This document shows, one piece after another, positions 1-11,525 of a stretch of 64,000 nt of DNA. Source of the stretch: Phymorhynchus buccinoides (lineage: Eukaryota > Mollusca > Gastropoda > Neogastropoda > Raphitomidae); NCBI GenBank assembly GCA_017654935.2, contig CM065680.1:36129461-36193460 (forward strand), in the 5' to 3' direction. Below the pieces are notes generated by a model. It saw only the letters and a program-made list of their open reading frames with translations. It did no database searches and had not been told where the DNA came from. Numbering within the stretch: position 1 is the stretch's first letter; the number at the start of each line of letters is the position of its first letter. The position numbers and the translations under genes were made by a program.

Positions 1-639
1 GCATGAACTGAAAGGAGCTGAGAAAAGCTACTGTGGGCACAGAATAACTTCAAATGTTGCGTGGTTAACCTTACATGTCATTTTAGTTGATGAAATGTCC
101 GGATATCAACCGCCGCCATAGCCACCATCTTGGGATACATCTAACAAGTAAACTAGTTGGACGCTACGTCAACTTTATCGCAAGACGGCGACTGGGCCCA
201 CCAAACTAAAAAGGTCATTGGCTGGGCCCATCTTGAAAAATAAGAAAATGGCGGCAACTGATTATGCAGCAATACTCTGTCAAGTATGCCTAGGTACTGA
301 GGATGATGACTTCTTGTCGTAATCTTCGACACCCTTTGTCATTGTATATGTGACCCAGCACCACGAAAGGTACATTAAGTGTCAAACTGACCAGTCTGAG
401 AAAATTATGCAGTTGAACACTTCAGACAATTCTCTTTCTGATGAAACAAGAACCATTCTTGTATCGTTTTCTGTTCCAGAGTTATGAGCATTTAAATTTA
501 GTAGGATGAGCATCGGCCATTTTGAGAAAACAGTCTAAAGTCTAACTTTTTTTCATTTTTTTTCATTTATTTTTTAATGTAGTTTTAATATTGCATTGTG
601 TGAACAGACTTTAAATGAAATCAATCAAATCAAAACATA
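1..639. other. Non-coding, dispersed repeat fragments
   Basis: No credible coding region is visible. Around 350-400 is a stretch (GTGACCCAGCACCACGAAAG) whose reverse complement occurs near 12270-12302, so at least part is a dispersed repeat. A T-rich tract lies at 548-580. Nothing else could be assigned. Confidence 0.6.
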
Positions 640-793
640 ATACAGACAAGGACACACAGAGACGGAGACATAATAGAGATCGGGACATATAGATACGGGG
701 ACAAACACGGGCGGGGACATAATTATAGAGACTGGGGCACATAGAGACGGGGATACGTAGGGATGGGGGACACACAGGGACGGAGACATAATA
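640..793. repeat. Left remnant of the GGGACACA/GGAGACATAATA minisatellite
   Basis: Degenerate tandem units of the type 'gagacggggacacat' and 'gggacggagacataata'. The same family continues at 9117-10060. The last complete unit stops at a TA dinucleotide (792-793), where the inverted-repeat element 794-9116 begins. Removing that element rejoins the two arrays into a normal unit. Confidence 0.8.
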
Positions 794-1587
794 CAGTACT
801 CCCCGTTTATAGTAAACTCGGTTATAAGAAATTTCGGTTACAGTAAAGGAAAGGACTGGTTCCCGGCCAAAGGTCTACTGTTTTATTACTAAATAGACCT
901 CGGATAGTAGCAACTCGGTTATAATATTAAAAAAAACCTGCTATAGTAAAGTTACTTTTGGTTCCCCACAGGACTGGCTCCTCGGTTACAATTAAAAAAA
1001 AAGTCCTCTTCGTGACCTTTGTAAATACGTCACCAATGTATGCGTCACAGTCTCACCACTCCCCCCACCCACCCATAATAACAACTGGGTTATAATTAAA
1101 ATTAAAAAAACTCCTATAGTAAAGTCATTTGTGGTTCCTCTTTTACAATAAAAAAAAATTGTCCTCTTCCTGACCTTTGTAAATACGTCATCAATGTATA
1201 CGTCACAGTCTCACCCACCTTCATCAACGAAATTAACAGGCACTCAAAAACATGTTTCTTTCCCCTCATTACTTAGTGGGGAAAAAAAAATGAATCCGAA
1301 AAAAATATATATATACAGCCGAATCCGCTTATAAGAAAACTCGCTTACAATGAAGCAAAAAAAGTTTCCCTACCGAACTTCTTTCTTATCTATGATCAAA
1401 ACTGGGATATAAGAAACTCGCTTATAAGAAAACTCGGTTATAAGCAAGCAATTTGTTTCTCCCATCCGCAATGGAAACTTGGATATAAGAAAATTATGTC
1501 ATACAAGAGAGTTGGTTTGCAGTTCATTTTCTTATAAGCAAGTTCTATTTACTTATAAGCGAATTACCATTGACAACATTTTCTTAA

Positions 1588-1823
1588 AGACCCCCCAGTC
1601 AAAATCACGGGTTCCACCTGTTTTCCTTCTTATAGCTGGTACAAAATCTTTTTTTGACCAGGTTTGACTCCCATACAAATGCCCCCAATTGAAAACGAAA
1701 CATTTTAAAGAGTAGCCTCAATTTGGAGTTGGGGGAATTTGTATGTGGGTCACAGCTACCCAGAAAAAACCAAGGGATTTAATCGTGTTGGGTCAGTGTG
1801 TCTTTAAAAGTGAGTTGGACCTG
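1588..1823 (+). repeat. Dispersed repeat, shared with 29790-30030
   Basis: The segment containing 'tcaaaatcacgggtt', 'cttatagctgg', 'ccatacaaatg' and 'gggtcacagctacccagaaa' reappears with the same order and spacing at 29817-30030, and again in the second copy at 62850-63070. Family identity is not recognised; there are no inverted ends that I can fix. Confidence 0.7.
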
Positions 1824-2025
1824 AACTGAAAGGATGTTCCGAGAAAATTGAAGTCGTTCCAAAAAGGGAAAGTTTACATCAAACCAGTTGTGTCACAGAC
1901 ATTCTAAGTGTATATACGGGCCAGCCGAGTAGGCCTGTCGCTCTTCTTTGTGCGTGTAAAGCAGACGCTTGCACGCATGCGCGCTGTTTATGCTACGTTC
2001 GACTCTTCCGGTCGTGTCTACTGCT

Positions 2026-2051
2026 ATGGAGGAATCAACTTCATATTGGAG
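2026..2051 (+). CDS. Candidate four-exon gene, exon 1 (start)
   Basis: Proposed first coding exon, ATG at 2026 and a GTAGGC donor at 2052, ending in phase 2 (MEESTSYW plus two bases). It lies in a comparatively CpG-rich stretch (1910-2050) that could be a promoter. The four exons at 2026-2051, 2375-2495, 4251-4344 and 6028-6209 total 423 nt (141 codons with stop), and all junction phases agree. I do not recognise the protein. An upstream ATG at 1981 reads in another frame, and would give a different peptide in exon 2 that stops early in exon 3. Confidence 0.3.
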
Positions 2052-2374
2052 GTAGGCGTTCACTTTGTTTGTGTTGGATTGAAATGCCTTGTTTGTAACA
2101 TACGTAGATAACGATGAAATAAACTGGTTTCATGTGAAGCTTTAGTGATTTTCTGAGAATTTGAAGTTGGCGAATAATAATAAGATTAAGAAGTGAAAAG
2201 CAGCAGAAGTCCGAGAAGAACGAAAGGCGTCAACAAAGTTAGCCTAACATTGAATCATTGCAGTTTGTAGGTCTACTTGTAGGCCAACTGCTTTGCATTG
2301 CATACACACGTGTAGGTCTAGTTTGTCATGTTTATTATTAAGTTATTTGTGAATTGTGTGTGTGTGTGTTTTAG

Positions 2375-2495
2375 GAACCAGACGAAATACAGCACGAAGC
2401 TGCAATGCCAATGGGTAGACATGACCCTGACCCAGGGCCTGGGCCTTGTACTTCTATCATCTACACGTATGAGAAAGACACAAGAACTAAAAGTG
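2375..2495 (+). CDS. Candidate four-exon gene, exon 2
   Basis: Flanked by an acceptor with a T/G-rich tract ending TTTTAG and a strong donor GTAAGC. Read in the phase supplied by exon 1, it encodes 40 residues starting NQTKYSTKLQ and ending QELKV, finishing in phase 0. An alternative frame (starting EPDEIQHEAAMPMG) has a composition that looks at least as protein-like, but it leaves phase 1, and exon 3 then stops after three codons. Transcript data would decide the frame. Confidence 0.35.
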
Positions 2496-2510
2496 GTAAG
2501 CCTATTTGAC

Positions 2511-2594
<84 letters not shown>

Positions 2595-2639
2595 CTACCA
2601 AAGCAGTGTGTGTGTGTTCAGTGCCGACTCAGCTTTGGT

Positions 2640-2709
<70 letters not shown>
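2511..2709. repeat. (CT)n / (GA)n inverted pair, long hairpin
   Basis: About 78 bp of pure CT is followed by 'tgtgtctaccaaag', a ~30-bp spacer, then 'ctttggtagaca' and about 67 bp of pure GA. The non-repetitive 12-bp shoulders are exact inverse complements, so the whole tract is one foldback of roughly 80-90 bp per arm immediately downstream of the exon-2 donor. Confidence 0.9.
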
Positions 2710-2712
<3 letters not shown>

Positions 2713-2970
2713 AAATGAATCACAGTTCTCACACATAAACTAAACACCTGCCTCAATCATTCACAACAGCAATGGTTTATTATATAGTATATAAAGTAAA
2801 GTTAATCAATCAATCAACTTTGTTTTAAAATGCATAAAAGGAAATGATGCTTGCTGTTACAATTACAAAACCAAACAGGCATACAAGTGTCATGAAATAT
2901 AAAACAAATTGAAGCATTAAGGAAAGTAATGTAAATAGAATTTGAGAATTAATCATATTTAATGGAAAAC

Positions 2971-2971
2971 A

Positions 2972-3019
<48 letters not shown>

Positions 3020-3035
3020 ACACACACTAGTGACT

Positions 3036-3074
<39 letters not shown>

Positions 3075-3088
3075 ACTCACTAGTGACT

Positions 3089-3154
<66 letters not shown>

Positions 3155-3180
3155 GACACACACAGTGACAGTGACGTGCA
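2971..3180. repeat. (CA)n microsatellite with interspersed CTGACACACACTAGTGA
   Basis: Long AC/CA runs interrupted by 'ctgacacacactagtgactgac' type breaks at about 3017-3036 and 3070-3091. Open frames on both strands here are only dinucleotide artefacts. Confidence 0.95.
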
Positions 3181-3517
3181 CACACTGGAATAAGCACTTA
3201 AATGCACATTTTCATGGATACATAAACAGTCATACATGTGTTTATAAACCTATAGTATTGGATAAGTTAGCTTGCACTTTAGACCATTTTAAAGCACAAA
3301 ACTTAAAGCAGTAACAAAAATAGAAAGTCAAAGTAGGACCATAAATTTATGAACATACTTTGCATAAAATTATGTCAAGTACATGGATGAGTTGCAATAT
3401 ATACACAACACACAACGTGTGTGTGTGTGTGCACGCACCCACACATATATAATTGTTATTAAAGCAGTTCTGTTCAGTTAGCATTTATCTTTAACGTTGT
3501 TCATTGTTTGTTGGCTA

Positions 3518-3690
3518 TACAGTAAAAATCGCTTAAGTCGAAATTGAAGGGACTGAAATTTTATTTTGAGATAGCCAATATTTTGGGTTAAAAAGACTTT
3601 TCAACATAGAGATAATTGTACTCATTACTGGGACCCAAAAGTTATTTTGAGTTATCCAGTGTTTTTGAGTTATCAGTTCTCTTCTCAGAA
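3518..3690. repeat. Possible Tigger/pogo-type MITE fragment
   Basis: 'acagtaaaaatcgcttaagtc' at 3520 and later 'ttttgagttatccagtg' at 3643 and 3665 resemble the ends of TA-targeting MITEs that read 'cgcttaagtcgaaat'. Ends and target duplication could not be fixed. Short T and G homopolymers follow at 3716-3752, then CA-rich repeats at 3800-3890 and 3970-4010. Confidence 0.4.
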
Positions 3691-3968
3691 GAGTAGGTTG
3701 TGTCAGTGTGTTTGTTTTTTTGCTCTTTTTTTTTTTTTTTTTGGGGGGGGGGGTTGTTATGTTTGCACGACTGACTTATTTATTATTTATCTCATTACCT
3801 GCACACACACACACCCTCACAGACACACACACATACTTTATTATTTATCTCATTACCTGCACACACACACACACCCTCACAGACACACACTCAGATAATT
3901 TACCCACACCAAAAATGACCGCAATGCAATACTGTCTAAACCACTTTTAGTGGAAGCACATTAAATTG

Positions 3969-4005
<37 letters not shown>

Positions 4006-4250
4006 ACACTTATGGAAATAAAAATAAGTGCACAGTGTATACAAATGGCATACTATGCAAACTAACATGAAATCAGTAAATAATTAAAACAAGGGAAAAG
4101 CTCTTCTCTAGGTAAAATAGAGGGAAATGTATACATTTTGTACAATACAAGTCTGTTACCATTTAACACTTAAAATTATTATGTTCATGCACTGATCACC
4201 AATATTATAGACCTACGTTATAAACTCATCTCATGGTTGTTGTTTTTCAG

Positions 4251-4344
4251 GTTACTGCTGACATTGTGCGTGATGAGCTAAAGAAACTGACAAAAGACAC
4301 GTGTCAACCTGAATCAAGCAGACTGATGTTTGGATGCCTTTCTG
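4251..4344 (+). CDS. Candidate four-exon gene, exon 3
   Basis: Clear acceptor (TGTTTTTCAG) and donor (GTAAGA). Only one of three frames is open. It encodes 31 residues running VTADIVRDELKKLTKDTC to SRLMFGCLS and leaves phase 1. The helical, charged start (DELKKLTKD) looks coding. This is the best-supported exon of the four together with exon 4. No domain recognised. Confidence 0.5.
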
Positions 4345-4784
4345 GTAAGACAATATGTGTATTAAGTTCTACTGGTATAAACAATGATAATTAAATATAA
4401 AATAAAAAATTCGGGGCTGGCCAAAACTACTAACCCAGTAGTCTGAGACTAGTTAAAAAACCACTGAGGGCAATCAGATTTCAGAAGTCACTTGCCCGAC
4501 TGGTGAGTGTATATTTCAATAGTGCATGGCCATGGTGGTTTTGTTTGGGTAACCACTGACTGACTGAGTCTCCCCACACCAGCCCTCCCTTCCAACATGT
4601 TATCAAAGCTAAAATAATAACATTCTAAGATAACAACATGCCAGCACTTAGTGTAACTGAAAAGAAAGGAAAGGTTGCATAGATGATCCTCAATCTCCTC
4701 CTCTCCCTTCTCCCCCCCCCCTCCACCTCCCCCCCCCCCTTTCTCCCCCTATCATTTCTTCTTCTGCATTCCTGGGTCATGAGA

Positions 4785-5075
4785 TCACAATGGGTACATA
4801 TGTGTCCGTTTTCCAGCTTTCGCTGGTGTCCTCGCTGCATTCAGCCGACACATTTCGATTTTGGAGGAGCTCACAGGAGAAAACTACATGGAAGATTATC
4901 TTTTTAGAAAAAGGGCAGGAGAATGAGTCAAAAATCAGAAAGATGGTAGATGACACAGGGCAAGGAAAAAGTCAGAGTCAGAGACAGGTTAGAGGAAGTT
5001 ACAAGCACAGAACTTCCAGAAGGTGGGGGGAACTATTTGTATGGAAGACCCCCGGTATCCCCATGGGGGTATCAT
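4785..5075 (+). repeat. Dispersed repeat family 'R1' (full-length-like copy)
   Basis: Runs from 'gtgtccgttttccagctttc' through 'ttttggaggagctcacagg', 'gggcaggagaatg' and 'acttccagaaggtggggg' to 'ggaagacccccggtatcccc'. Other copies: 29270-29600 (minus), 46850-47140 (minus), partial 17630-17830 and 19040-19215 (plus), and their counterparts after the gap. It is about 290 bp. Whether it is a SINE or a MITE is not clear. Confidence 0.75.
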
Positions 5076-5299
5076 TTCTTTTTCTCTCTTCTTTACCACT
5101 ATGGTTTTTTCCCTCTCCTTTCTCTTCTCTTCCTGTCTCTCCCCCCCCAACCCTTACCATGTTTTTTTGGGGGGTGGGAGTAAAATGTTTTTGGGCAATT
5201 AAAATTCTTTATATACCCGCCCATGTTTGTCCAGCCTCGAACAATAACAATAATGCAGAACTGTATTCAATAAACGCCATCAAGGCATAATAACAAAAT

Positions 5300-5945
5300 A
5301 TTTATATGTATCTCCTGGCAGTCCTTCAAACCATTACACCTTCATCGGAACATACTATTTATTAAAAACAATGCATAAAGCTTACTTTGTACACACAGTC
5401 TTGTAATGTAATCAACACATTTTACATACAACTGAGCTTATTGAGACATTAACCAGATCTATGTGCAGACACAAATAAACATCAGTGTAACTTGCAATGA
5501 AGAGATATGTCTATTTTTGCTGATGCTATTTTAAGAAATATGTGTGCAATATATTAATGCACCAAGAACAAAATAAAATAGCATGCGTGCCCCTCATCCA
5601 CACCCACATATACATAGCCTGCACACAGAGAGAGAACGTTTATGCACTTGATATCTGCACACATGTAATGTTGTGTACACATTAAGCTAAGCATTCAAAC
5701 TTCATAATAAAATCAATTGTGTTTTTTTAGTTCCAGAGTGAAGCTTCGTGAAGTACTGTATTGTTTTTGTTTTGTCAGTTCATCCGTCCGTTCGTCTGCA
5801 CTTTCAATCACTTTTAATATAGGCCTACAAGGTTGAGGGGATATTAGCTATCACCTGATTGCTTTAGTTTTATTGCAGGGGCAAGGTCATACTGATTAGG
5901 GACTTGAAACCAAAAAACACTTAATTACTAATATCTCGCAACGTT
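5300..5945. other. Intronic, nothing recognised
   Basis: AT-rich sequence without a supported exon, repeat end or low-complexity tract. It lies between exons 3 and 4 of the candidate gene. Confidence 0.6.
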
Positions 5946-6027
5946 TTGCACTTTTGCAAATGTGATGTAAAACAAAAGGTTAAAACAAAATGCCTTCTTT
6001 GTCAAAATGCCTGTTTTCTCTTTTCAG

Positions 6028-6209
6028 ATATGGACGCTGTGGACCTGTCATTTTTAAACCGATGCCTTGTAGAGCAAGGGAGATTCCCCAGTTCTGCAGC
6101 AGAAAAGGCTTGGGGAAATTTCCACAGGTCTAGCAGTGATAACATCAGACAACTGTCTTCTTCAACGGTGGAGAGCTTTCCCGGAGTGATGCCTTCTATC
6201 TCTGTATGA
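6028..6209 (+). CDS. Candidate four-exon gene, exon 4 (terminal)
   Basis: Good acceptor (polypyrimidine tract ending TTTTCAG at 6027). Two bases complete an Asp codon, followed by MDAVDLSFLNRCLVEQGRF and a Ser-rich tail, ending with TGA at 6207-6209. About 60 residues. Joined with the upstream exons it gives a protein of about 140 residues with no domain, signal peptide or membrane segment that I recognise. It sits inside the TA-flanked element, so it could be an accessory transposon gene, a captured host gene fragment or a chance open frame. The opposite strand is also open here. Confidence 0.45.
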
Positions 6210-6239
6210 AGCTGAAAAACACAAAAAAACATCATCATT

Positions 6240-7110
6240 TCTATCCTAATATTGTTATGTCATATTATAAGGCACTGGGGTCTTATTTCTCTTAGTCTGA
6301 GAAAAAAGCATTGCCTTATAGTCTGAAAAATTATGGCATTACATGTGTATATATACTGTAAAGTCATGCTGATGTCAGTCTGAGCAGGATATCAGTCAAC
6401 TCTGGGTAATGGGGGTGAGAGTTTTAGATGGTACAGTAGATTGGTTGTGGGTGGATGGTGGTGGCTTAGAATTCATCTTCCCTCTATTTACACTTCCCTC
6501 TATTTACATTTTTCCTTTCTGAAATCAAGTCATGTGCATTATTATGTGTGTGTGTGTATAATTGTGTTTATCTGTACCTTTTTATTTGCCAGCACATTTA
6601 TTGTTTACATTATTTTATATAATAGGGAATTCATATTAGTTCAACTGATGCATGCACATATGTTTATAAATAGCTTATTCATAGCAGGTGCATATATTAT
6701 AATGTTCATGTGGGTTTTTTGTTGTTGTTACTTTTTTAAAATTGCAGTATTTGCTTTGCTAGGCGTCGAGCTTCTTTCACGATATCGTACCCTATAAATT
6801 TATTTTAAATTATGCAGATTTATAACAGTGAGCTATACCATGTCTAGCCTGCATATTATTACCTTAATGATTAGATAAAAGATTAGACACATTTCCTTGT
6901 GTTTGCAACAAGTAATTTAAAGATCTTGTGCAACAAGTTATTTCTGGCTGGAGTCATAATCTTTTCCTTCATTGTCAGCTAAATAGTAATGTTGGTGATA
7001 ATGTTTACTGGTGGCTTTCTTTCTGGCGGTTTCTGTATCTCAGTGCTCTTTTGTGACATCCACTCTGTTGGTTCGCTTCCTGGAATGAGGTACCGTCTGC
7101 CATCGTCACC
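6240..7110. other. Non-coding, AT-rich
   Basis: No supported gene. 'ggcattgccttatagtctg'-like motifs near 6270-6330 look like a short interspersed repeat. A GT-rich stretch lies at 6545-6560. Confidence 0.5.
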
Positions 7111-7198
7111 TGTATTAACTGTAAAACAATTTCCATTTAGTGCTACTAGCATTTGATAAGTGATACTGCTTTCTGTTTTCTGTGAAATACTCTATAAT

Positions 7199-7200
<2 letters not shown>

Positions 7201-7278
<78 letters not shown>

Positions 7279-7287
7279 TGCGTGTGT
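7201..7287. repeat. (TG)n microsatellite
   Basis: About 75 bp of nearly pure TG, then a slightly interrupted tail. Frames on both strands are dinucleotide artefacts. Confidence 0.97.
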
Positions 7288-7544
7288 ATGTAATTATACA
7301 GAAAAAGTCATAGCCAAGCTGCAATTGATTCACTCAGATGATTTTCTTAATGTCGCAAACAATTATCTCCTGTCATAAATGAAGCACCATCTTTTTAGTG
7401 TGTGTATAGTCCATCTATTTCAGCAATGCAAATGAAATAAATGTTACAAAACTCTCTGAAGGAAAACCAAATAAAAATGTGCTGTTATAAATGTGTTTGT
7501 GTCCACTAAAGGGGTTGTGTTACATGTTTATTCACCTGCAGTCT

Positions 7545-7918
<374 letters not shown>

Positions 7919-8231
7919 CTTGGTACAACCAAACACACATTCAAGCATCAACATACAATACGCTTCAAAGTAATTGAGAAAGAAGAAAATGTGCACACAA
8001 ACATACACGCACAGATGCATGACCACATGTGCATTTTAACACGTACTCGTGCAAAAACACACACAAAAACACATGCATACTCACGTGTATGCACACACAC
8101 TCAAATAACATTGCAGTAATATTAGTAAAATATCAATCCATGCAGTTTCCTGACTTCTCTTTTCTTTGTTGTTAATAAAAGTTCACTGACAATCTGAACT
8201 AACAATCTGAATAAGCATTGAAACAACTCAC

Positions 8232-8455
8232 CAGATTTGAAGCATTCTTCTTTGAAATGTCTTGAGCAAATTGCAGCTGTGTCAGGATTGAATTCTTTGT
8301 CTTCTCCGAGTTCTCGATTGATCTTGTGTAGTAACAGCTGTCTCCATTCTTCGTGTTTGCCACCTTTTGGGGGGAATCTTATGAAAAGTCGGGCCTTTGC
8401 AACGATGAATTTTCGTCGAACATTTCACAACAGAGCAATGTGTAGCACCTCCCAT
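8232..8455 (-). pseudogene. THAP zinc-finger domain exon, frame-disrupted
   Basis: Minus-strand exon with ATG at 8455 and a GTGAGT donor next to 8232. It opens MGGATHCSVVKCS, then a basic stretch with PTFHKIPPK; in the next frame it continues EEWRQLLLHKIN, CSRHF and EECF. This is the THAP (C2CH) layout: C-x4-C near the N-terminus, FH-x-(F/I)-P, a Trp, then C-x2-H-F and CF. The two halves are out of frame by one base around 8363-8374, a T4/G6 homopolymer, so it is either a decayed gene or a sequencing error. THAP domains are common in P-, Kolobok- and related transposases and in host DNA-binding proteins. No later exon with a catalytic domain was found on this strand. Confidence 0.75.
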
Positions 8456-8849
8456 GCTGGCATTTCTCACAATTATCATGAATTTTGGATGTGTAGCTGG
8501 CTATGACTGGAAACGGCTTGATCTTAGTAGGCTAAGCTATGCTGTAAGTTAACTGAGAGCAGCTTGCTCTGCTTGGCAGAAAAGCATGAAAGTGTGTTGT
8601 AGACTAGAGGGGTGAAAGTGAAACCAGCCAGCCAGCCGGAAGTCGGCTAAGCAGCTAACCCGAGCTGTGTAGCTCATATAGACTGTGCAAGCAGTAGAGC
8701 AGACTCGACTGGCCCCTAGATACACAGGCTCTGGGTTTATATTTTGTATTTTACGTTAGCTTTGACTTTGAAAAACGTCATCGGATAAGATAAAAAATAC
8801 CATCAAAACTTTACTATATCAGAACATCGTTTATAAGAAAAACCTGTTA
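8456..8849 (-). promoter_or_regulatory. Upstream region of the THAP exon, no defined motif
   Basis: No gene seen. It includes a GC-richer block near 8600-8690 with tandem 'gccagccagcc' that could be a promoter for the minus-strand THAP exon, followed by the right terminal region of the 8.3-kb element ('cgtttataagaaaaacc'). Weakly supported. Confidence 0.25.
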
Positions 8850-9061
8850 GGGGAAGACGGGGTAAAAAGCGCATGGGTGGGTAAGAAGCCCACCCCAATT
8901 ATCTCATGAAATAAAGCAAATTTCAGTCAAATTTGCCCATGAGACGAATGCTAGACATTAACGCTCGTCTCATGGGCAAAATGAGACTGAAATTTGCTTC
9001 ATTTCATGAGATAATTGGGGTGGGCTTCTTCCGCCCATGCGCTTTTTACCCCGTCTTCCCC
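8850..9061. mobile_element. Palindromic MITE, copy 1 (TA target)
   Basis: Almost entirely two inverted arms of about 95 bp starting GGGGAAGACGGGGTAAAAAG and ending CTTTTTACCCCGTCTTCCCC, around a short centre (near 8942-8966). TA flanks both ends. Inserted in the right terminal region of the 794-9116 element, so it is younger than that element. Two further copies at 10324-10537 and 13453-13666. Confidence 0.9.
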
Positions 9062-9116
9062 TATAGTAAAGGAAAAGCCTTGCTCCCCTGCACTTTACTA
9101 TAAGCGGGGTGTACTG

Positions 9117-9790
9117 TATTATGTATATTGGAATATTTAGAGATGGGGGACACACAGGGACGGAGACATAATATTATATTGGAATATTTAGAGATGGGGG
9201 ACACACAGGGACGGAGACATAATATTATATTGGAATATTTAGAGATGGGGGACACACACGGACGGAGACATAATATTATATATTATATTGGAATATTTAG
9301 AGATGGGGACACACACGGACGGAGACATAATATTATATATTATATTGGAATATTTAGAGATGGGGGACACACACGGACGGAGACATAATATTATATATTA
9401 TATTGGAACATTTAGAGATGGGGACACACACGGACGGAGACATAATATTATATATTATATTGGAACATTTAGAGATGGGGACACACACGGACGGAGACAT
9501 AATATTATATATTATATTGGAATATTTAGAGATGGGGACACACACGGACGGAGACATAATATTATATATTATATTGGAACATTTAGAGATGGGGACACAC
9601 ACGGACGGAGACATAATATTATATATTATATTGGAATATTTAGAGATGGGGACACACACGGACGGAGACATAATATTATATATTATATTGGAACATTTAG
9701 AGATGGGGACACACACGGACGGAGACATCATATTATATATTATATTGGAACATTTAGAGATGGGGGACACACTGGGACGGAGACAATATA
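9117..9790. repeat. 57-bp minisatellite
   Basis: About 12 head-to-tail units. The first few are shorter; most are 57 bp, with 'ggaatatttagagatgggga', 'cacacacggacggagacata' and a TATTATATATTATATT tail. Because 57 is a multiple of three, long open frames run through it on both strands with 19-residue peptide repeats; these are not evidence of a gene. Confidence 0.95.
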
Positions 9791-10060
9791 TAGAGATTGG
9801 GACCCATACAGACCGGGGTACATAAACATTTGGACACATCGAGACGAGGACACATTGAGACGGGGACACATAGAGATCTGGACACACAGAGACGGAGACA
9901 TACAGAGATTGGGACTTAATATACGGGGACATAATTATAGAGATTGGGACACATGGGGACAGGGACACATAGAGACGGGGGGCATATAGAGATTGGGAAC
10001 CAAGAGCCGGGGACATAAAGAGAAGACAACTGGGACAATGTTATAGAGACATGGACACAG
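9791..10060. repeat. Degenerate GGGACACATAGAGAC tandem repeat
   Basis: Short units (about 16-20 bp) of 'agagacggggacacat' type, related to the adjacent 57-bp array and to 640-793. Confidence 0.85.
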
Positions 10061-10323
10061 AGCTACCTAACCGTGAGTAAGTACGGGAAAGACAATCGTC
10101 ATAACTGGCATTCCTCTTCTTCAGTCTCTGTATTCCAGGGTGTCTGTACGTGACAATTATGCGTTTGTTCAGTAAAGGGTCCTAAAATGAAAAGGTATGT
10201 TACCACTGACCACTAGGGCCTACCCGCCTAATAATTATGTTCTTCATTTCGACACGAGCGGTCCCAGCTTTAATGGAACGAAGCAACCAATCGTAACAAC
10301 TAAAAGGGAACCTTTTACTTGTA
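10061..10323. other. Non-coding, nothing recognised
   Basis: No supported gene or repeat structure in this short stretch between the minisatellite and MITE copy 2. Confidence 0.5.
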
Positions 10324-10537
10324 GTTGAAGACGGGGTAAAAAGCGCATGGGCGGGTAAGAAGCCCACCCCAATTATCTCATGAAATAAAGAACATTTCAG
10401 TCAAATTTGCCCATGAGACGAATGCTAGACATTAACGCTCGTTTCATGGGCAAAGTGAGACTGAAATTTGCTTAATTTCATGAGATAATTGGGGTGGGCT
10501 TCTTACCCGCCCATGCGCTTTTTACCCCGTCTTCCCC
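10324..10537. mobile_element. Palindromic MITE, copy 2 (TA target)
   Basis: Same inverted arms as copy 1, with left end GTTGAAGACGGGG (two changes from the consensus) and right end CTTCCCC. TA precedes and follows. Same orientation of the central loop as copy 1. Confidence 0.9.
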
Positions 10538-11149
10538 TATGTTCATCGAGCCTAATTCGTTCGGATCTTTTATTTGTTTTCGGGGTTTTTTATGTTAGTG
10601 TTTTTGTTGTAATGTTGGGAACCTTTTTTTGTTAGATCTCTTCCATGAACGTTGTGTTTTCTTTCTTTGTTCCTTTTGTTCTTGTTTTCAATAATGTGTA
10701 TTTCTTCTCTTCGTTCAGTACACAATTCCTTCTTTCGCTCAATCTTTCATCCCATCAAGATATACATGTAATAAAATGAGAAAGAAAATGTACTCTTATC
10801 TATATATGAAAGCCTGTCCGTTTATCACATTAACCTTTTCTTTTTATTAATGACTATCCTATTAATCTGGATGATATTTCGCACCCAAGAATATTTGTAA
10901 TTGTATCCACATTTTTGCGCTTTATGAGGATCATCTCGTGGCAGAGGAGAATTGATAAAAAGTTGCTTTCCTTTTCAATAGATCGTTTTCTCTTGTCAAC
11001 CAAGCCTTAAATTTATTGATTTTTGTTTTATCATTTTCTCAGAAGCTATGTAGTCGTAATATGATGTTTGTTTTGTTTGGTTGTTTTTATTTGTTGTTTT
11101 GTAGGCCTTCTTTTGAAGGCTGGTGATAGGTTTATTTCTCTAATGGCAA
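10538..11149. other. AT-rich non-coding sequence
   Basis: T-rich intronic or intergenic DNA, with no supported exon or repeat ends. Confidence 0.5.
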
Positions 11150-11525
11150 TTTTTGACTTCAGGCTGCATTTGACACACTTGATTTGTATCCTTTCAAAGC
11201 GCTTAGAAGTATCATTTGCTGTACTTGGCATTCTCCTGGATTAGCTTATATCCTAAACAAGTAACCACAATCTCTATGTCATTGTCACTGGAGTTCTGTC
11301 AGCTTGTTAACCTCTCAAACTGTGGTGTTCCACAGGGCTTTGTTTGGGCCATGTTCTTTTTGCTTTCTAGTCACAGCCATTGTCGTACGTGATTGTTGCA
11401 CATTAACGTTGTGTCATTTCCACAAATATGTAACAGAGTGTCCCTGGGAATTTTCCTTTCATGAGTCTGGCATTGAGCTGCGTATCAATGATGTGAAAGA
11501 ATGGATAAACAGCAGCAAGTAGTCT
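11150..11525 (+). pseudogene. Decayed LINE reverse-transcriptase fragment
   Basis: Across shifted frames one can follow a LINE RT: an 'AAFDT'-like segment near 11164, a Trp-Ile-Ser/Leu stretch near 11240, then NCGVPQG at about 11318-11340 (canonical GVPQGSVLGP), and finally INDVKEWINSSK near 11483-11520, the 'DV..W....KL' helix downstream of the catalytic motif. The catalytic YADD is not recognisable. Several frameshifts; clearly inactive. Jockey/CR1-type LINEs have this order. Confidence 0.65.

Noticed and set aside
9117..9790. Possible CRISPR-like array (regular repeat)
   Set aside because: Units are contiguous without unique spacers, in a eukaryotic context; a minisatellite.
9288..10016. 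Open frames of more than 200 codons on both strands
   Set aside because: They run through a 57-bp minisatellite whose unit length is a multiple of three; repeated peptide on both strands, no start or splice context.
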